From contig OY829326.1 in NCBI GenBank assembly GCA_963691655.1, positions 93,179,235 through 93,243,234 of the forward strand: 64,000 bases of DNA, in the 5' to 3' direction. Position 1 is the first letter of the stretch. Every line of letters starts with the position of its first letter. The DNA comes from Toxonevra muliebris (taxonomy: Eukaryota; Arthropoda; Insecta; Diptera; Pallopteridae). The notes beneath the pieces were generated by a model, which saw only the letters and a program-made list of their open reading frames with translations, was not told the origin of the DNA and did not search any database. Made by a program: the position numbers and the translations under genes. Shown in pieces: positions 36,550 through 48,800 of this stretch.

Positions 36550-36622
36550 CGCCTTAGTTGTCTAGTGGTAATGTACTAGACTCTTATTTTCGGAGTCTCG
36601 GGTTCAATTCGCGGCTAGGGTA
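36550..36622 (+). ncRNA. tRNA-like sequence (pseudogene or SINE head)
   Basis: Positions 36550-36556 (GCCTTAG) can pair across all seven positions with 36616-36622 (CTAGGGT reading), two of them G-U. TTGTCTAGTGGT is a strong A-box and GGGTTCAATTC a strong B-box, both as in insect tRNA-Glu. The anticodon arm pairs poorly; the best fold gives loop CTCTTAT (anticodon CTT). The D-arm is weak. I infer a decayed tRNA or SINE promoter rather than a working gene. A T-rich tract (36638-36655) follows that could end pol III transcription. Confidence 0.45.
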
Positions 36623-38589
36623 TGGATTTTCTCTATCTTTCTTCCTTTTTTTCTTTCATAATTAACACAATGCTTTACATTTATAGAATTATCCCCTATA
36701 TATGTCCAGCCTCTAGAAACAATCATGCTACCGGTTTGAATTTTGTATGAGTTTTGAACCTTTTTTTAGACTGTGTTTTTTACCTGATTTTTTATCTTAA
36801 TTCTGACCTGAGTTTTGGTCTAGTTATTGGTCTGATAGCTATTCTATAATTTAGCAGAAATAGGCCTCCCCACACCCAAATTCTAGAGCTGTCACTGTGA
36901 GGATGTATCATCAAAAAAGATCGTCAAAGCTCGATCTAGTCTTTGATGGGCTAATGAGAAACTGTTTAATTCAGAGTAGCGTAATGTAATGCATACATAA
37001 AAATTATATGCTTAAATGAATAAAATGTTAATTAAGAAAGAAATTAAATTATACATTTTTATATATTAAGTTATTAAGGAAATTGTGTCACTGTCACTGT
37101 GTGTTACTGCTATATTCTATGAGGCAATCAACGAAAATGTTCCTTTTTCATACTGAAATTTTAACATTCTTTTCATAATTACTTCAGTGGGGTTTTCTGA
37201 TAATTTTTTTTTTATTGTTGTTATGTTTGCTGTTGTCATTGTCTTGTTGTTGTTTTCATTGCTGCTGCAACAATTGTATTGTTTAACTGTTGAAATAGCA
37301 GTGCTCTTCAACGTTTTGCAGCAGTTTAAGGAAAACAACTACAGTAACAATCGAGAAGAGCAACAGCAAGCAACATCATCACATCAACAACATTCACTTT
37401 TATTGCATTTTCATTTGTAAATGCAACAAAGCGCAAGTAATACGCTCGCGGCATGCAACAGAGTAACAACAACAGTAATAACGGCAGCAACAAGCATAAC
37501 CATTGCCAATGATGCTATTGCTGGTGATACTTTTTATATATTTGTTGTTGTTGCGTTAGCTACTTCTACTACCAATCCTACTACTACTACAGATGCTGCT
37601 GCTACTACTATTGCTGCTGCTGTTAGTGCTGATGTTGCTGCTTCTGTTGATGATATACATGCATACCTACACATAATGAAGATTCACATTTTTTTACTAT
37701 CCTGTTGCGTTCGCAGTTAAATAATACCCTTAGGAATTTCTATGGATTCCAAGTGCCATTATTGTTCTTGTTGTTGTCTGTTGTTGTTTTTGTTTTTGTG
37801 TTTGTACTAAGTGGAGGTCATTCGGTTAGTTTACTTTTTATTAGTATACTTAGAATTGCAAAAATGTTGTTTGTCTATTTGTTTAACATTAAAATTACAC
37901 ATAAAGAAAAATTGTTTGCAGTACTAAGTACCTTGTACTCTCTCTCTCTCTCTCTCCCTCTCTCTCTTTTTAATATTTAAATTTTATAACAAGTAATCAT
38001 GATTTATAACTACTACTAACATTAAGTTTACATATGTCTACACCAAAAGCAAAAAAATTTGAAGGAAGACAGCAGCTACCAAACTCATTATTTTTACATT
38101 CACAAAGGAAATTATCATTTCCTTGAATTTTATCTTGAATGCTTACAACAGTAAAAAACTACTTTAAGTAGTTGCCATTCTCAAAGACAGCTACAGCAAC
38201 AACAACAACAATAGCGGCAACATCACTTCACTTACCGGGCAATAAAATTGTAGTGTGTATAAAAGTGCTTTCGTTTTGCTGACTGTGTGTGTGTGTTAAG
38301 CGCATTTTTATCAAGTTAATATCCTCAATTTCTAAATTTTATTTTACTTTTATTTGGTTGCATTATCTTGGAAGCTTGCGTGATTTTCTTTTATGCTTTA
38401 AGTGAAAAACGAATATAAACATAAGGAAAACTTAACATAAAAAATGTGGGAGGAAAATGTTATGAATACAAAGTTAGCGACTAATTTGCTATTGTTGGTT
38501 TCGCAGCTGAAGTCAGATTTTGTTCATACCCAAAAATTGAGTAGGAGTATGAACTACAAGTTTACATAACCTTTGAATTTGGATTGCGA
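36623..38589. other. Non-coding stretch dense in trinucleotide repeats
   Basis: (TTG)/(CAA) and (CTG)/(GCT) runs span about 37205-37400 and 37540-37650, and again at 38195-38215. A (CT)n block lies at about 37938-37970. The A/T/V-rich ORF at 37421-37720 follows the repeat composition and has no domain. No gene is supported. Confidence 0.6.
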
Positions 38590-38920
38590 AATAAAAAAAC
38601 TTAGTTCAGCACAAATTTTTATTTCTCCTGGAAGTTTTTTCTGCCATCAATGGCTTGTTGACAATGAATCTCAAAGGCAGTATTGAAGTCAATTCAACCT
38701 GAATTGGCACACTTAGTCGAAGTAGTTTCAGATCTTTGCGCTTACAAAATTTTTTGTGGATTGTTGGTTGAGGAAAATGGTGTCCGAATTCGCTAAGATC
38801 TGAACTTATAAGATCTTCATAGTATCATCGCATTGGTTTTATTGCTTTCACATCATCGCCGCATAATCTGCAAGAATCGTCCTTGACTGTTCAGTTGTCC
38901 CGAAAATGCTTTCCCATCCT
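38590..38920 (-). pseudogene. Possible LINE 3' tail, weak
   Basis: The minus strand reads 'DCRLCGDDVKAIKP' then 'DLISSDLSEFGHHFPQP'. This vaguely follows the C-x2-C...E...H...G pattern of the cysteine-rich tail after LINE RNase H. No other domain supports it. Could be chance. Confidence 0.25.
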
Positions 38921-39342
38921 AACTACTGATACAAAGTCCAACACTTGTCCAACGTCTGTTATTTGCATTTAGTATTCAAAAAAGCAGAATCTGTCGTTCA
39001 TTTTAGGAGTTTCGGGCTTAAGCATGCATTCTATTGGTTTCAATAAATTTTAAAATTTTTTCGAAAGGCTTTTAATGATATAAATATATAGAATTAATAG
39101 GCTTTGAATGAACAATGATGTCAGAAGAATACCAAAAAGTTCATAGTACTGCCAGATCAGATGACCGTTTCGGAACCAGCTACAATTCCTCATCAACAAT
39201 GTATAATGAATTCAAACATAAAACATTGAGAAATTTATTTTTTTTGTATCCATACATTTTCGACGATGCTGATTTTTGCTTCTGTTTCTCATCCCAGACC
39301 GACCAAAATAAATTAAAATGAGTCCCTTCTGCACTCGTCACA

Positions 39343-39774
39343 TGATGTGATAACATGTTTACAAACTTTTGTTTACTTTATTATAAAAGTTTTCGTTTTT
39401 ATGTTCCAAAAAGTGCAACCATGGATTTTTTAAATTGTACATTTTCTCTTTTCAGTGCACTTTCTTCGCTTTTTACACGACTACATTGCCTAATGTTGAT
39501 ATTATTTTACAATTTCAATTAGAAAATAATAATCTATAAACTAAAATATACTATTCAATAAAACAACAACAATGTTCCACTCTTCCATAGATATGAAAGT
39601 ACATTCCACAACCGTTTTTTGATATATAAATTATATGTTGTATACTTTTGGGCTCAAAATAAAATATATAATAAAACTCACACATGATACCGACGTGACA
39701 TTTGATTTTAATTTCTACCAATTCACTCCACTATAAATTTTCCTTCAGCCCCTAGTAAAGATGTTATCACATCA
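39343..39774. mobile_element. MITE with ~20-bp TIRs (432 bp)
   Basis: Left end TGATGTGATAACATGTTTAC; right end, reverse-complemented, TGATGTGATAACATCTTTAC, with 19 of 20 identical. No target duplication was found. The right-end block, extended by 'GGGGCTGAAGGAAAATTTA', recurs at 52369-52420, so this is a dispersed family. Superfamily unknown. A GT...ORF at 39115 just upstream is not related. Confidence 0.65.
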
Positions 39775-39844
39775 AAAAGTCTAACAAATTTTGCTGTGCT
39801 ACCGCATTTAAAAACATTTTAAATATTTTTGTTTTGGTTACCTA

Positions 39845-41208
39845 CCTAGTTTACCTACCTTCCCCCCGAAATGTGGAAACTTTCTACTACTAATTTTTGA
39901 TATTGATTGCCAGTGGATGGGAAAAAAAATCAAAATAAAATCAATTGATTTTTAATTATTTTTTACTTCCATCGGTTTCTTTCTAAAAAGTCAAATATGA
40001 AAAAATAAATTTGAAATTTTAGTTACAGTATGCGACCAAATTCGATTTCTTTGTTTTACATGAGGTTTGGCTTTGGATGCAAAAGAGAAGGTGGTGCTGA
40101 GAAATCCTGCATTCATAGTTTTTCTAGGTCAGTAACTGTTTTTGATTTAAAGTTTCATGCTGAAACAGTTTGAAAAGTTTAAAAATTAATAAAAAATAGA
40201 ATAAATTATGGGATCCTTAGACTTATTTGAAAGGTTTATTACCTTAATATAGTAAGTAATTAAGCAATATAGTAGCATATTTGGAGTTTTTCTACTATCA
40301 GGTGGCTCTTTCACCCTAAACTCGTCCGCCATTAATATGTCTGTCCGTGCTTGTAAGTAAGATAAAATCTTTTCTGTTATAGCACGTCAGGGTTCAGCTC
40401 TCCAATTTCCAAAAATGGTCAAAAACGTTATTTTTAGGGTTTCCAAAACTTTTTTTTTCTAAAACGTGACAAGAAATACGTAGGCAGAACATTATAAAAG
40501 TTTCATTTTAATTTAATGTGTTCTTGAACAATCTTGACCGCGGATTCGAACTCAGCGGCCCCCCCATTACCTATTACCCCAAGTGCACTTGTCCCGTCTC
40601 TGCTCATTATTGCCTGTTAAACAGTGTAATCATTTAAAAAAATTAGCCTCTATTACTATCACTATTTTTGGTAATTTTTTTAAGGTTGGGTACATCATCA
40701 GTAAAGGCAAGTCAATGAGTTATCGAAATTATGTCCTTCACGATAAAAAAAAAATGCATTGGAATCCACATTGAATATTTATTTGAAAAAATTTAGATTG
40801 ATTATTCTATATATTTTCGGAAATTTTTTTTTTTTGGAGTTATGATTAAAAAAACTCGGAAACAAACATTTTCCTAAAGCTTCAAGACATTTATTCACTT
40901 TTGTCCCTAGTCTGAAAATTAATCGCAATCATTTTCCTAAGAAAACAAATTTTTCCAATATGGAAATTGGTCTCTTTCACTGCCATATTTTTATTTAAAA
41001 GCACCATATTTCATAAAGAATATTATCATATCTAAGTCGCCGATCTTCATTAACCATAATATTCTACTGTTTGGTATGGTAGGGTCCATCAAATGCATCG
41101 TCGTATTTAATTTATTGTATTTAAACATTAGTTTCATAAAAATTATTGATTTATTTTATTTGAAAAAAACCTCCTCACAGAAAAAAAAAATCCTGGCTAA
41201 AGTCCCTG
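39845..41208. mobile_element. hAT-type element, copy 2 of the 2.3-3.6 kb family
   Basis: Same order of blocks as copy 1: CCGAAATGTGGAAAC, CAGTGGATGGGAAAA, TTCCATCGGTTT, 'AATCCTGCATTCATAGTTTT' and 'AAAGCTTCAAG.CATT'. The right end is AAATCCTGGCTAAAGTCCCTG at 41188-41208 (copy 1: GGCTACGGCCCTG). The left terminus is eroded and no duplication is detectable. About 150 bp at 40914-41085 has no counterpart in copy 1, so either copy 1 lost it or it is an insertion here. Confidence 0.8.
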
Positions 41209-41449
41209 GTGAAACAGATACCTCAACTGCTTCGCTGCTCCCACTTACTAGGCTTAAGACTTTGATCTTCTTAGTTAATTTTACGCCTTGAAATTAAATA
41301 AATCATCCATACGTGCCAGATCTGCTGACCGATTCTCCAATAAGCAGGTTTCGCCAGCATATTTAAACAAAAAACTAAAAATAGAGTAGTGGATATAGAA
41401 AATTTTTAATACAGCGTGTAAAAACATTAATTGTGATAACTTCACCTTT

Positions 41450-42096
41450 CATCATTCAGATTGTAATAGATTCTTGTTTAGCAAAGATATTTGCTCAACT
41501 TCGAATCACTTGTGTACTTACATTGGCCAGATACCTTATTCTCCAAAATGCTTCCATATTGATTACGTTAATAGATTCAAATACCTTGGTCTAGCATTAG
41601 ATAGTAAAATGAACTGGTCAGAACATACAAGTGCAATTAAACATTACGCGCTTGCGGTCATAAGACAAATGTATCTTTTAAATGCGTTTTGTTCTATGAA
41701 ACTGCTGACTTGTATCTATTACGGAATTTTTCAGTCAAAACTAGACTACAGTCTAGTTTGTTGGGGTGGTACGCATAATAATAAAATATTTCCATTACTA
41801 TCTTCGCAAAAACACATAATTCGTATTATCTGTAACAAATTCTTAAAATCCTTCCACTCAAGCATTTATATTATTACAAAGTTTTGAAGTTGTTCTTCGG
41901 CAATTGTGGTTATTTATTGAACAGAAAATCGTCGAATTATGATTTAAGAATTAATAATCTTAAAATATCCATGGTACAACCGCATAACTTACAACAATTT
42001 CTGCATTTTTATTCCTCTGTAGCACTTAAAGTTTTTAACAATCTTCCAAAATGCATTGGTCGCATTTGCAATAAACATGTTTTAATTAATAATTAA
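41450..42096 (+). pseudogene. LINE reverse transcriptase tail
   Basis: 41474-41887 reads 'VNRFKYLGLALDSKMNWSEH', 'MYLLNAFCSMKLLTCIYYGI' and 'QSKLDYSLVCWGGTHNNKI', then 'SQKHIIRIICNK'. After a one-base shift at 41884 it continues 'FLHFYSSVALKVFNNLPKCIGRIC' to a stop at 42096. This is the thumb/C-terminal region of a CR1/Jockey-like RT; catalytic RT is missing. It is less decayed than the 33.4 kb relic. A perfect hairpin overlaps its end. Confidence 0.8.
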
Positions 42097-42107
42097 AACA
42101 TGTTTAT
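42071..42107. repeat. Perfect 17-bp palindrome at the LINE ORF end
   Basis: ATAAACATGTTTTAATT at 42071-42087 and its exact reverse complement at 42091-42107, with a 3-nt loop (AAT). It includes the stop codon of the LINE ORF. Confidence 0.9.
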
Positions 42108-42401
42108 CAATTATGCTAATTTTCTTAAGTATTCTGCATTCGCCCCTAGTTCAATTAACCTATAGAATGTGGCTATTGTTAAACAATGTAACATTTTTTA
42201 TGTAGGGCTTTATCCAAGTATGTGGCACAGACCGGCAACAAATTTATTCCACAGTACTCTGACTGTTGTTATGATTTCTAATTGAAAGTGAATTCTTGTG
42301 CTTTGAGATCATTATAATGAAAATGGCGACCCTTGCCCGAAAAATTTTGCTGCAATAAAACTGATGCCAGATTCGGTTTTAGCAGCCCAAAAAATATTAA
42401 G

Positions 42402-42497
42402 AACCATCCGCTTTGGAGATGGTCGTTGCAATTTTTTTTCAATTTGCAATTTGTATACTGAAAAAACACTGAAAACCATCCACTTTGGAGATGGGCG
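42402..42497. repeat. 24-bp direct repeat, 72 bp apart
   Basis: AACCATCCRCTTTGGAGATG followed by KGCG/GTCG occurs at 42402-42425 and 42474-42497 with two mismatches. In the overlapping ORF it gives TIRFGDGR and TIHFGDGR. No known domain. Confidence 0.8.
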
Positions 42498-42541
42498 AAA
42501 AACAGTTTTGTATAATGTTATTGGTGAAAAAGATTTAACTA

Positions 42542-42625
42542 AATGCCATGCATTTCTTATAGCACTAACTAAACCACACTTTAATGCTATAAGAAATGCA
42601 TGGCATTAAAGTGTAGTTCAGTTAA
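42542..42625. repeat. Interlocked palindromes (A-B-A'-B')
   Basis: Arm A (42542-42564, 23 bp) has an exact reverse complement A' at 42585-42607. The 20-bp spacer B (42565-42584) has a near reverse complement B' at about 42606-42625 (17 of 20). The two hairpins A/A' and B/B' are mutually exclusive. Confidence 0.88.
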
Positions 42626-43118
42626 AGCACACTTTACTATTAACAAGTATTCTGCCTTCTTGATGAGTATAGCGATCCATGGTTAACTTGTATTCTACTT
42701 CTGTTTGCTTCGCAAATGTTCAAAGGTACTGAACACCATTTGCAAAACTGACCTTTGCACTTAGTAACTATTTTATTTGCTTTTTAGTTTTTAAGCCCAA
42801 CAGAAGATATGTATGAAAATTTCAAGACTTTAGCACTCCTGGATCACTGTGAGCATTAATTGGTCAAGCTTCTTTGGTAATATCGACAGACAACTTTCTT
42901 GTATGCTATCGTACAAACCACCATAGTGGGAATGCATATCATATCACTGACCGTGCTCGATCGAAGGTAGTAAGTTGTGTCTGCAGAGTTCTTGTGGCAC
43001 TATGTGTTGTCGAATCCTCACATAGCTTTTTTATTTTACATATGTCAAATAGGAACGGTCAGTTTACTTATGACAGCTAACTTTCATAACAACAAAAAAA
43101 GTGGAAATATTAAAATTT
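42626..43118. other. Non-coding stretch
   Basis: Nothing recognised; ORFs at 42874 and 42977 lack domains. Confidence 0.55.
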
Positions 43119-43342
43119 CGCACACTAACAACAAAAGGGGCACAATTCCAAATGGACAATTTTTAAAGAAACAATAAAAGAAATGTTTTCCTTACCTATG
43201 AATGCATAAAAAAAATCTATTTTATGGAAAATAATATGTTATTTTACTAAATACGCATCCATAGGGAAGCAAAAACATTTTCCTTATCGTTTTATTTTCA
43301 CAATTTAATTTTGAGTTGAGGCCCTTTTGTAGTTAGTGTGCG
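43119..43342. mobile_element. Short MITE, 224 bp
   Basis: Terminal inverted repeats of about 27 bp: CGCACACTAACAACAAAAGG on the left and, reverse-complemented, CGCACACTAACTACAAAAGG on the right, continuing weakly for another 10-15 bp. No clear target duplication; AAATTT occurs on both flanks. Superfamily unknown. Confidence 0.7.
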
Positions 43343-45279
43343 ATATAGAAATTTAAAAACAAAATCAGTAAATCTATGTATAAGTTAACTTTTGAAAATG
43401 ATTGTATTTTCTTTTTGTATTATTATTAAAGCATAAACTAACCAAATTTGCATACTGATTAAATTCGATAACCTTTTCTTTTTACTATACAAAAAAAAAA
43501 ACATGGAATAGAACATTTAAATATTTTTTTTTTTGTGAACTTTTCTTTAAATCGAAAAATAAAAAATGTAAAAGAAAATAAAGTAAAGTTTGATTTGAAC
43601 CCAAGAAAATGATACACATCAATGTAAATATGTATGTCTACTTATGAGCACGTACATACAATTTACATACACATATGTATTCTAGTAAATAACCTAATAG
43701 CTACATATATATGTATATACATATAAGGTTAGGTAATAAAAAAAGCTTAAGTCTTAATATATGGCAACCTTGAAAAAAAGATTTACATAGTTAATGATTC
43801 GTATGGAATATTTTTGGGGAATGTATACGCAATTTACCTGTAAGTAGATGAGCAAACGGACGACACCAATAAATTTATCAAGATGGCGGTGGGGAATAAA
43901 GAAAATACACACAAAAAAAATCGTTTTTTTTATGTTTTTTTTTTTTGTATATTTGATTATTTTTGGGCTTATATACACATTATGAAGACATTTACAATGT
44001 TGCTCTAGTAACATGGTGATAAGATAAACTCTAAATATAAATCGATACTTTTAGTATGAAATTAATGTAAATTACATAAAAAACAAACTGAGCTTTGTTG
44101 GCACTGTAAGCTCTAAGCTTCCTTTTTAAATTCAAACAATTCACTCAAGATTATTTTAATTTTTATTTAAGAACTTTAAAGAATACCCTGCCACAAGTTT
44201 CCCTACTCTATTTATACACATACTCCCCAGTTCGCATTTAAATTTCAAGTATTTTTTGAACGTGTACGACTATCTTCTCTAAAGTATGCATAACTTAATA
44301 AATTCAGTTTTCTCGAAGGTTATCCGTTAGCAAGAAGGTAAATCTTTGACCTAGACCATTTAAATTTCAATGTTTTGCATGCAAAGCCGCCTCCATGCAA
44401 CGAGTATCGGGTCCACCAGTCAGCCAGCATATTCTGCATTCAAATTCCTTAGCGAACAATGCCAATCAAATTGTTTGCATTGTGCCGCACGGTTGGCTGT
44501 TTTAGCTTCTTTCTTTATACAATACATACTAGTGCACACACACGCACACACATACCATAGAGGGAGTGGGAAAGTACACGGGTGTGTATCAGTAATGAGT
44601 GCAATAAATCACACGTAGTATGTACTTGCTCGACGTACTTGAGTGTTAATGTGTACAAAGCAAATCGCATGCAACGTAATTACTGTGTTATTTCATTTAA
44701 ATTCATTTTTCAAAATTCTAATCCATCTTAAATAACTGAAATTTTCCTTCTCTTGCCAGCGAACACGAGTACGAGTGCGAGTGCGAGTGAAAACAGCGAA
44801 TACGTTCAGCTCAACAGGACGTATTAGTAACATTTTTATTCAGCATTTTATGTAAATTATTTCTGTTAATATTCTCTCATTTATACAAAATATCTTGCAC
44901 GAACATTACCTCAAGGTTATATACAAATATATTTAGTACATATCTTCACATACATACGTATATACAGATATAAATATATCTTTTAAGCTCATTGCATTGC
45001 TTGGTAACTTGGCATTAGCATTTTTATGGGAATGCATTGAGATGAAAATAGAAGTTAATGTATTTAAATTATTGTGAATTATTAAGATTTTATTTACGAG
45101 CAGGTATATAGGAAGGCAGAATTATATATAGTAGTTGTATACATTTGTATATAATAATAAAAGTATACATATAGGCATATCTCGTATTTTATTCACTATA
45201 AAGCGAATTCAATGAAGTGGAAGTCGTTGAAAATTTTATTTATTTATTTATTACCCCATCTGACTACTATTATGACACA
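43343..45279. other. Non-coding stretch with simple repeats
   Basis: No gene. TACATACATATGTAT-type words at 43640-43725, (CA)n near 44533-44555 and (GAGTGC)n at 44768-44790. The last is preceded by a pyrimidine-rich TTCTCTTGCCAG that looks like a 3' splice site but leads into no open exon. Confidence 0.55.
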
Positions 45280-45545
45280 CTAGCCAATAAAACGCCTAAG
45301 CTGAGCTTTTTGCATTCAAAGTTGAGCAAACTATATTTGTACACGAATGGAAGGGATCTACAGTCTTATTCCAAATCCGAACAGCGAAATGATAAAGTAT
45401 ATTTTTAATCTGGTAGTTTGCTTTTGTCAAGCAGAAAAATTTTAAATTTCTATTTGTGATTTTTGACAGTGCCAAGCATAGAACATGAAAACCTTACATA
45501 GCAGCCCAGCACACTAACAACTATACCACTGTCATGTGGATACAC
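45280..45545 (-). repeat. tRNA-derived SINE copy
   Basis: It shares the TTGTACACGAATGGAAG block, AAATCCGAACAGCGAAATG and the TTTTAAATTTCTATTTGTGA block with the 55390 copy. Reverse-complemented, CAGTGGTATAGTTGTTAGTG at its right is a good A-box, while the B-box region has decayed. Confidence 0.65.
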
Positions 45546-45560
45546 AGAGTTAGTTTTATA

Positions 45561-45880
45561 TACAGCTATGGTTAAAATAATAGTAGTCGCATAAGGAAAA
45601 AAGTTTCATATTACATAAACAATATTTTTTATTGTTATACGTATGACATAATGAAGTTTAAATAATAGTTTGAAATCTCTAGTATCTACAATATAACTAA
45701 TTTACTAATTTTTATGCTACACGTTTTTAAAAATTTACAAAAAATAAGAGACTCTCTCAAACCATGATTTGGGTGGTGAAAAAAATTCTATTCCTTTTTT
45801 TTTAAGAAAAAACGTTTATGTTTCTATTAATTAATGTAACAAACTAATAGAACCGCTCTTTTTAACTGTAGCGGCGACAC
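45561..45880. mobile_element. Mariner-like MITE, one clear end
   Basis: TA then CAGCTATGGTTAAAATAATA matches the TIR of the larger element at 59083-62048. A possible partner end (CAGTTAAAAAGAGCGG, reverse-complemented, ending about 45875) is only weakly similar. No ORF. Confidence 0.45.
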
Positions 45881-48800
45881 ATCACTGAGACATACCGTCA
45901 ACTAAGACTCCGTACCTCCCTACAGAAGTCGTTTGCCATTCTGTGATCACTGGAGCTCACAAACCTTGTCAATATAAATCAGAAAACGTCATTCAATACG
46001 TACTCAATTAATTTCAGGCTTGTAAATTCAGCGGGCTACTTTATTTTGTAAAATTTACTTGTACTTTGAAGATCATTATCGCACCAAAACGTCTTCTTGA
46101 AGGGCATATACCACTTAGTATCCGCCCACTGTACATCTACGTACCTCTTAGTGTCCATGTTGTTCTTGATTCAAAGAATGGGACCAGTATTAAGGTGGAA
46201 TGTATGCACATATGTTTGCATATTTGAGTTTATTTTTGACCGAAGAAACAAGGTGTCAAAAGTATGAAACTTTCATATAAAAAATTTCCTCTCGCCTGTA
46301 CTGGTACCCATCCGACACCACCGTATGCTAGACGTCTGTCATCGTCACTTTTTGTTCTCGGTGCGGCAAGCTCGCTGGTCTTGGCCGCGCTTTTGAATTG
46401 CTCATACGCACAATGCGTCCGCTAATGGCTTTTGCCCCCATTAATGTTGCTTCGAAGGCCTCGGATCATTCTTCTTAAAAACGAGAGCGAGAAATATTAT
46501 TCTGGCATCTTCTAACTTCTCCGAGGAGTGTGAGCAGTTAAGGTCCTCTTAGTATTTTAAATGATATATCTAAGTTAATTCTATATTATCCTTGTTGTCA
46601 AGGGGCCTAATTTTTATCAATATGAGGGCACCTTGTTACCAAAGAAAGGACCAGTATAAATCCCCAATAATAATTATAACACCATTTCGTTGCCAAAAGT
46701 TGGCACCCAAAATCCATAAAAACAATAGAAAATAACACAATATTCTGCATTATGATAACGCACAAATGCTAGCTCGCTGCCTCTTAAGCTGTAGTGTTTT
46801 TAAGTCTGATTGAGATGAAACTAATCAATCATACGTTATGTAGTCCTTGTGCGAATTCCGTTTGTTTCGCACAATCACAAAATGAAACTACAGGCAAAGC
46901 TAAATGCCATTAGTTGAACTTTAACTTTTATGAAAGTTCACCACTTTCCGTGCAGTGCCAAACGCAAAAATAACATTTCACAATCAATCAATAATACTAA
47001 AGATATTTTACACATAATCTTCTTCCTTTCATTAGAAACTCTAAAAATAAAAACTTAAGCCTTACAAATTTACAAAAGCATTTTTCGACAGCACAAAAAC
47101 GTGAGGCATATTCATAATCCTTTCAACACAATAGCAAAGCAACAAAAAAATACATAAAAAAACAAGAATCTTTTATGACTTATATAAGATTGACACAAAT
47201 TCCGCACAAAGTAATTTGTTATGTACGCAAATGTACACAATTGGAATGTTGTGTTGTAATTTTGTCGACGAAATTATGGTTTACGAATGTATGTAAAGAT
47301 GGTGGCAGCTTGAAATACTACAGTAAAAATGCTGGAAAAATAAAAGTTTGTAATGGTAAATCAGGATCTAGAAAAGTTAAACACATAAACACAATTAACA
47401 TACAAACAAACAAACGAACAAGCAAACGGAGAGATAAATAAGTATACGCCTACTTTGTGTAATACGCCCAAAAGTATGCCAACAATGTGTTACATATGTA
47501 TACATACTCTATGTACATATTTATACTTTGAGTAATATACAAACATATACACACTAGCAACAAAAAACCCACTTACACCGCATTTCGTCCTTTCACTTTA
47601 GTCGTAAGTCAAGTGCTTCTTCTAATGGGCCCCTGCACTTGCTTGCTTTACTAGCTTTGCTCTTTGAGTTCTTCTCGAGGTTCTCGTTCTCCTGCGTGCA
47701 GCATGCTTCAAGTGACTTTATGTCGCATATCGTTATTTAGACAAAATTTGAGTGTTATTGTCCTCGTCATACATACAGTTATACATACGTCGTGCCTAGT
47801 CTAAGCTCTACTATTTCCGTTATGTATGGTTTTTTGGAAGCTCCTCATTGTACTAAATTTGTGTGTTTCTGCTGTTGTTATACTTGTTGTTGTTGTTGTC
47901 TTTGCTTGCCTAAATCACAACATGCGTATGTACACTGTATTACAATATATGAATATGTATACATAGGAACATATAAACAATTACAGTATAGCCTCGATTA
48001 GCACAACTTTTACTGCATGAAAGCAATCAGTGTCAAGATTCAATGATGATGCCTTGAGGAATCTAAGGAAGAAGCGAATCTAAGGAAGAAGCTGTAACTA
48101 GCTTTTTGAGATTTATAAATATAATTTTTTAAAAATAAAGGTAAAGCATTGAAACATAATACAATATAAATTTCATGGGAATATGTTGACGTTAACGCAG
48201 GTAAAAATAGGTAAGAAGACGCGTGCATAAAACACAACAATAGAGTAGTTTTTTCATTTTAAAATTCAAACAGAATCGTTGGCAATCCGACACATGGGAA
48301 GAATAGAATGTTGTGAATGTAAATGTAAGATCTCACTCAAGCCCCCATACGAAAAAAGTGTTTTATTTATCTTTACGTTTCAACACAACACTTGCAATAG
48401 AACATTTTTTTGTTGTGAATGTGCTCGCAATCTCATTTTTATCCCTAGAGTGAGATCATGTTGCGATCACTGGGCTTTCTGCCTAGTTAAAATAAAGAGG
48501 CTATAAATAGATATAGTTGTATAAAATTCTTAAAACTTTACACTATCAGTTAATAAGGGGAATAAAATCGACAAATTATTTTGAGACAATTTCTATTTCT
48601 GTTTCTTAAAATTTTTGTGAATTTTGACTTAGTAATTTCTGCTTACGTGTCACGACTCTTGATCGAGAATTTTTAAATAAATGGATTTTATAAATGATCG
48701 ATGAAATGATAAAATCGATGAAAAATCAATTGAGATGGAATGATAGTCAAGCGAACTATGCAGAAAATGATTCTACTAAATGGAAAATTATTTTTTAAGC

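Noticed and set aside
37421..37720. A/T/V-rich 99-codon ORF
   Set aside because: Generated by trinucleotide repeats; other frames are equally open around it.
44745..44860. 3' splice site followed by an exon (TTCTCTTGCCAG then GAGTGC repeats)
   Set aside because: All downstream frames close quickly or are repeat-driven, and no 5' splice site pairs with it.
48279..48506. Cysteine-rich ORF as a zinc-binding protein
   Set aside because: Cysteine spacing fits no known finger and the repeat CCEC arises from a duplicated DNA word.
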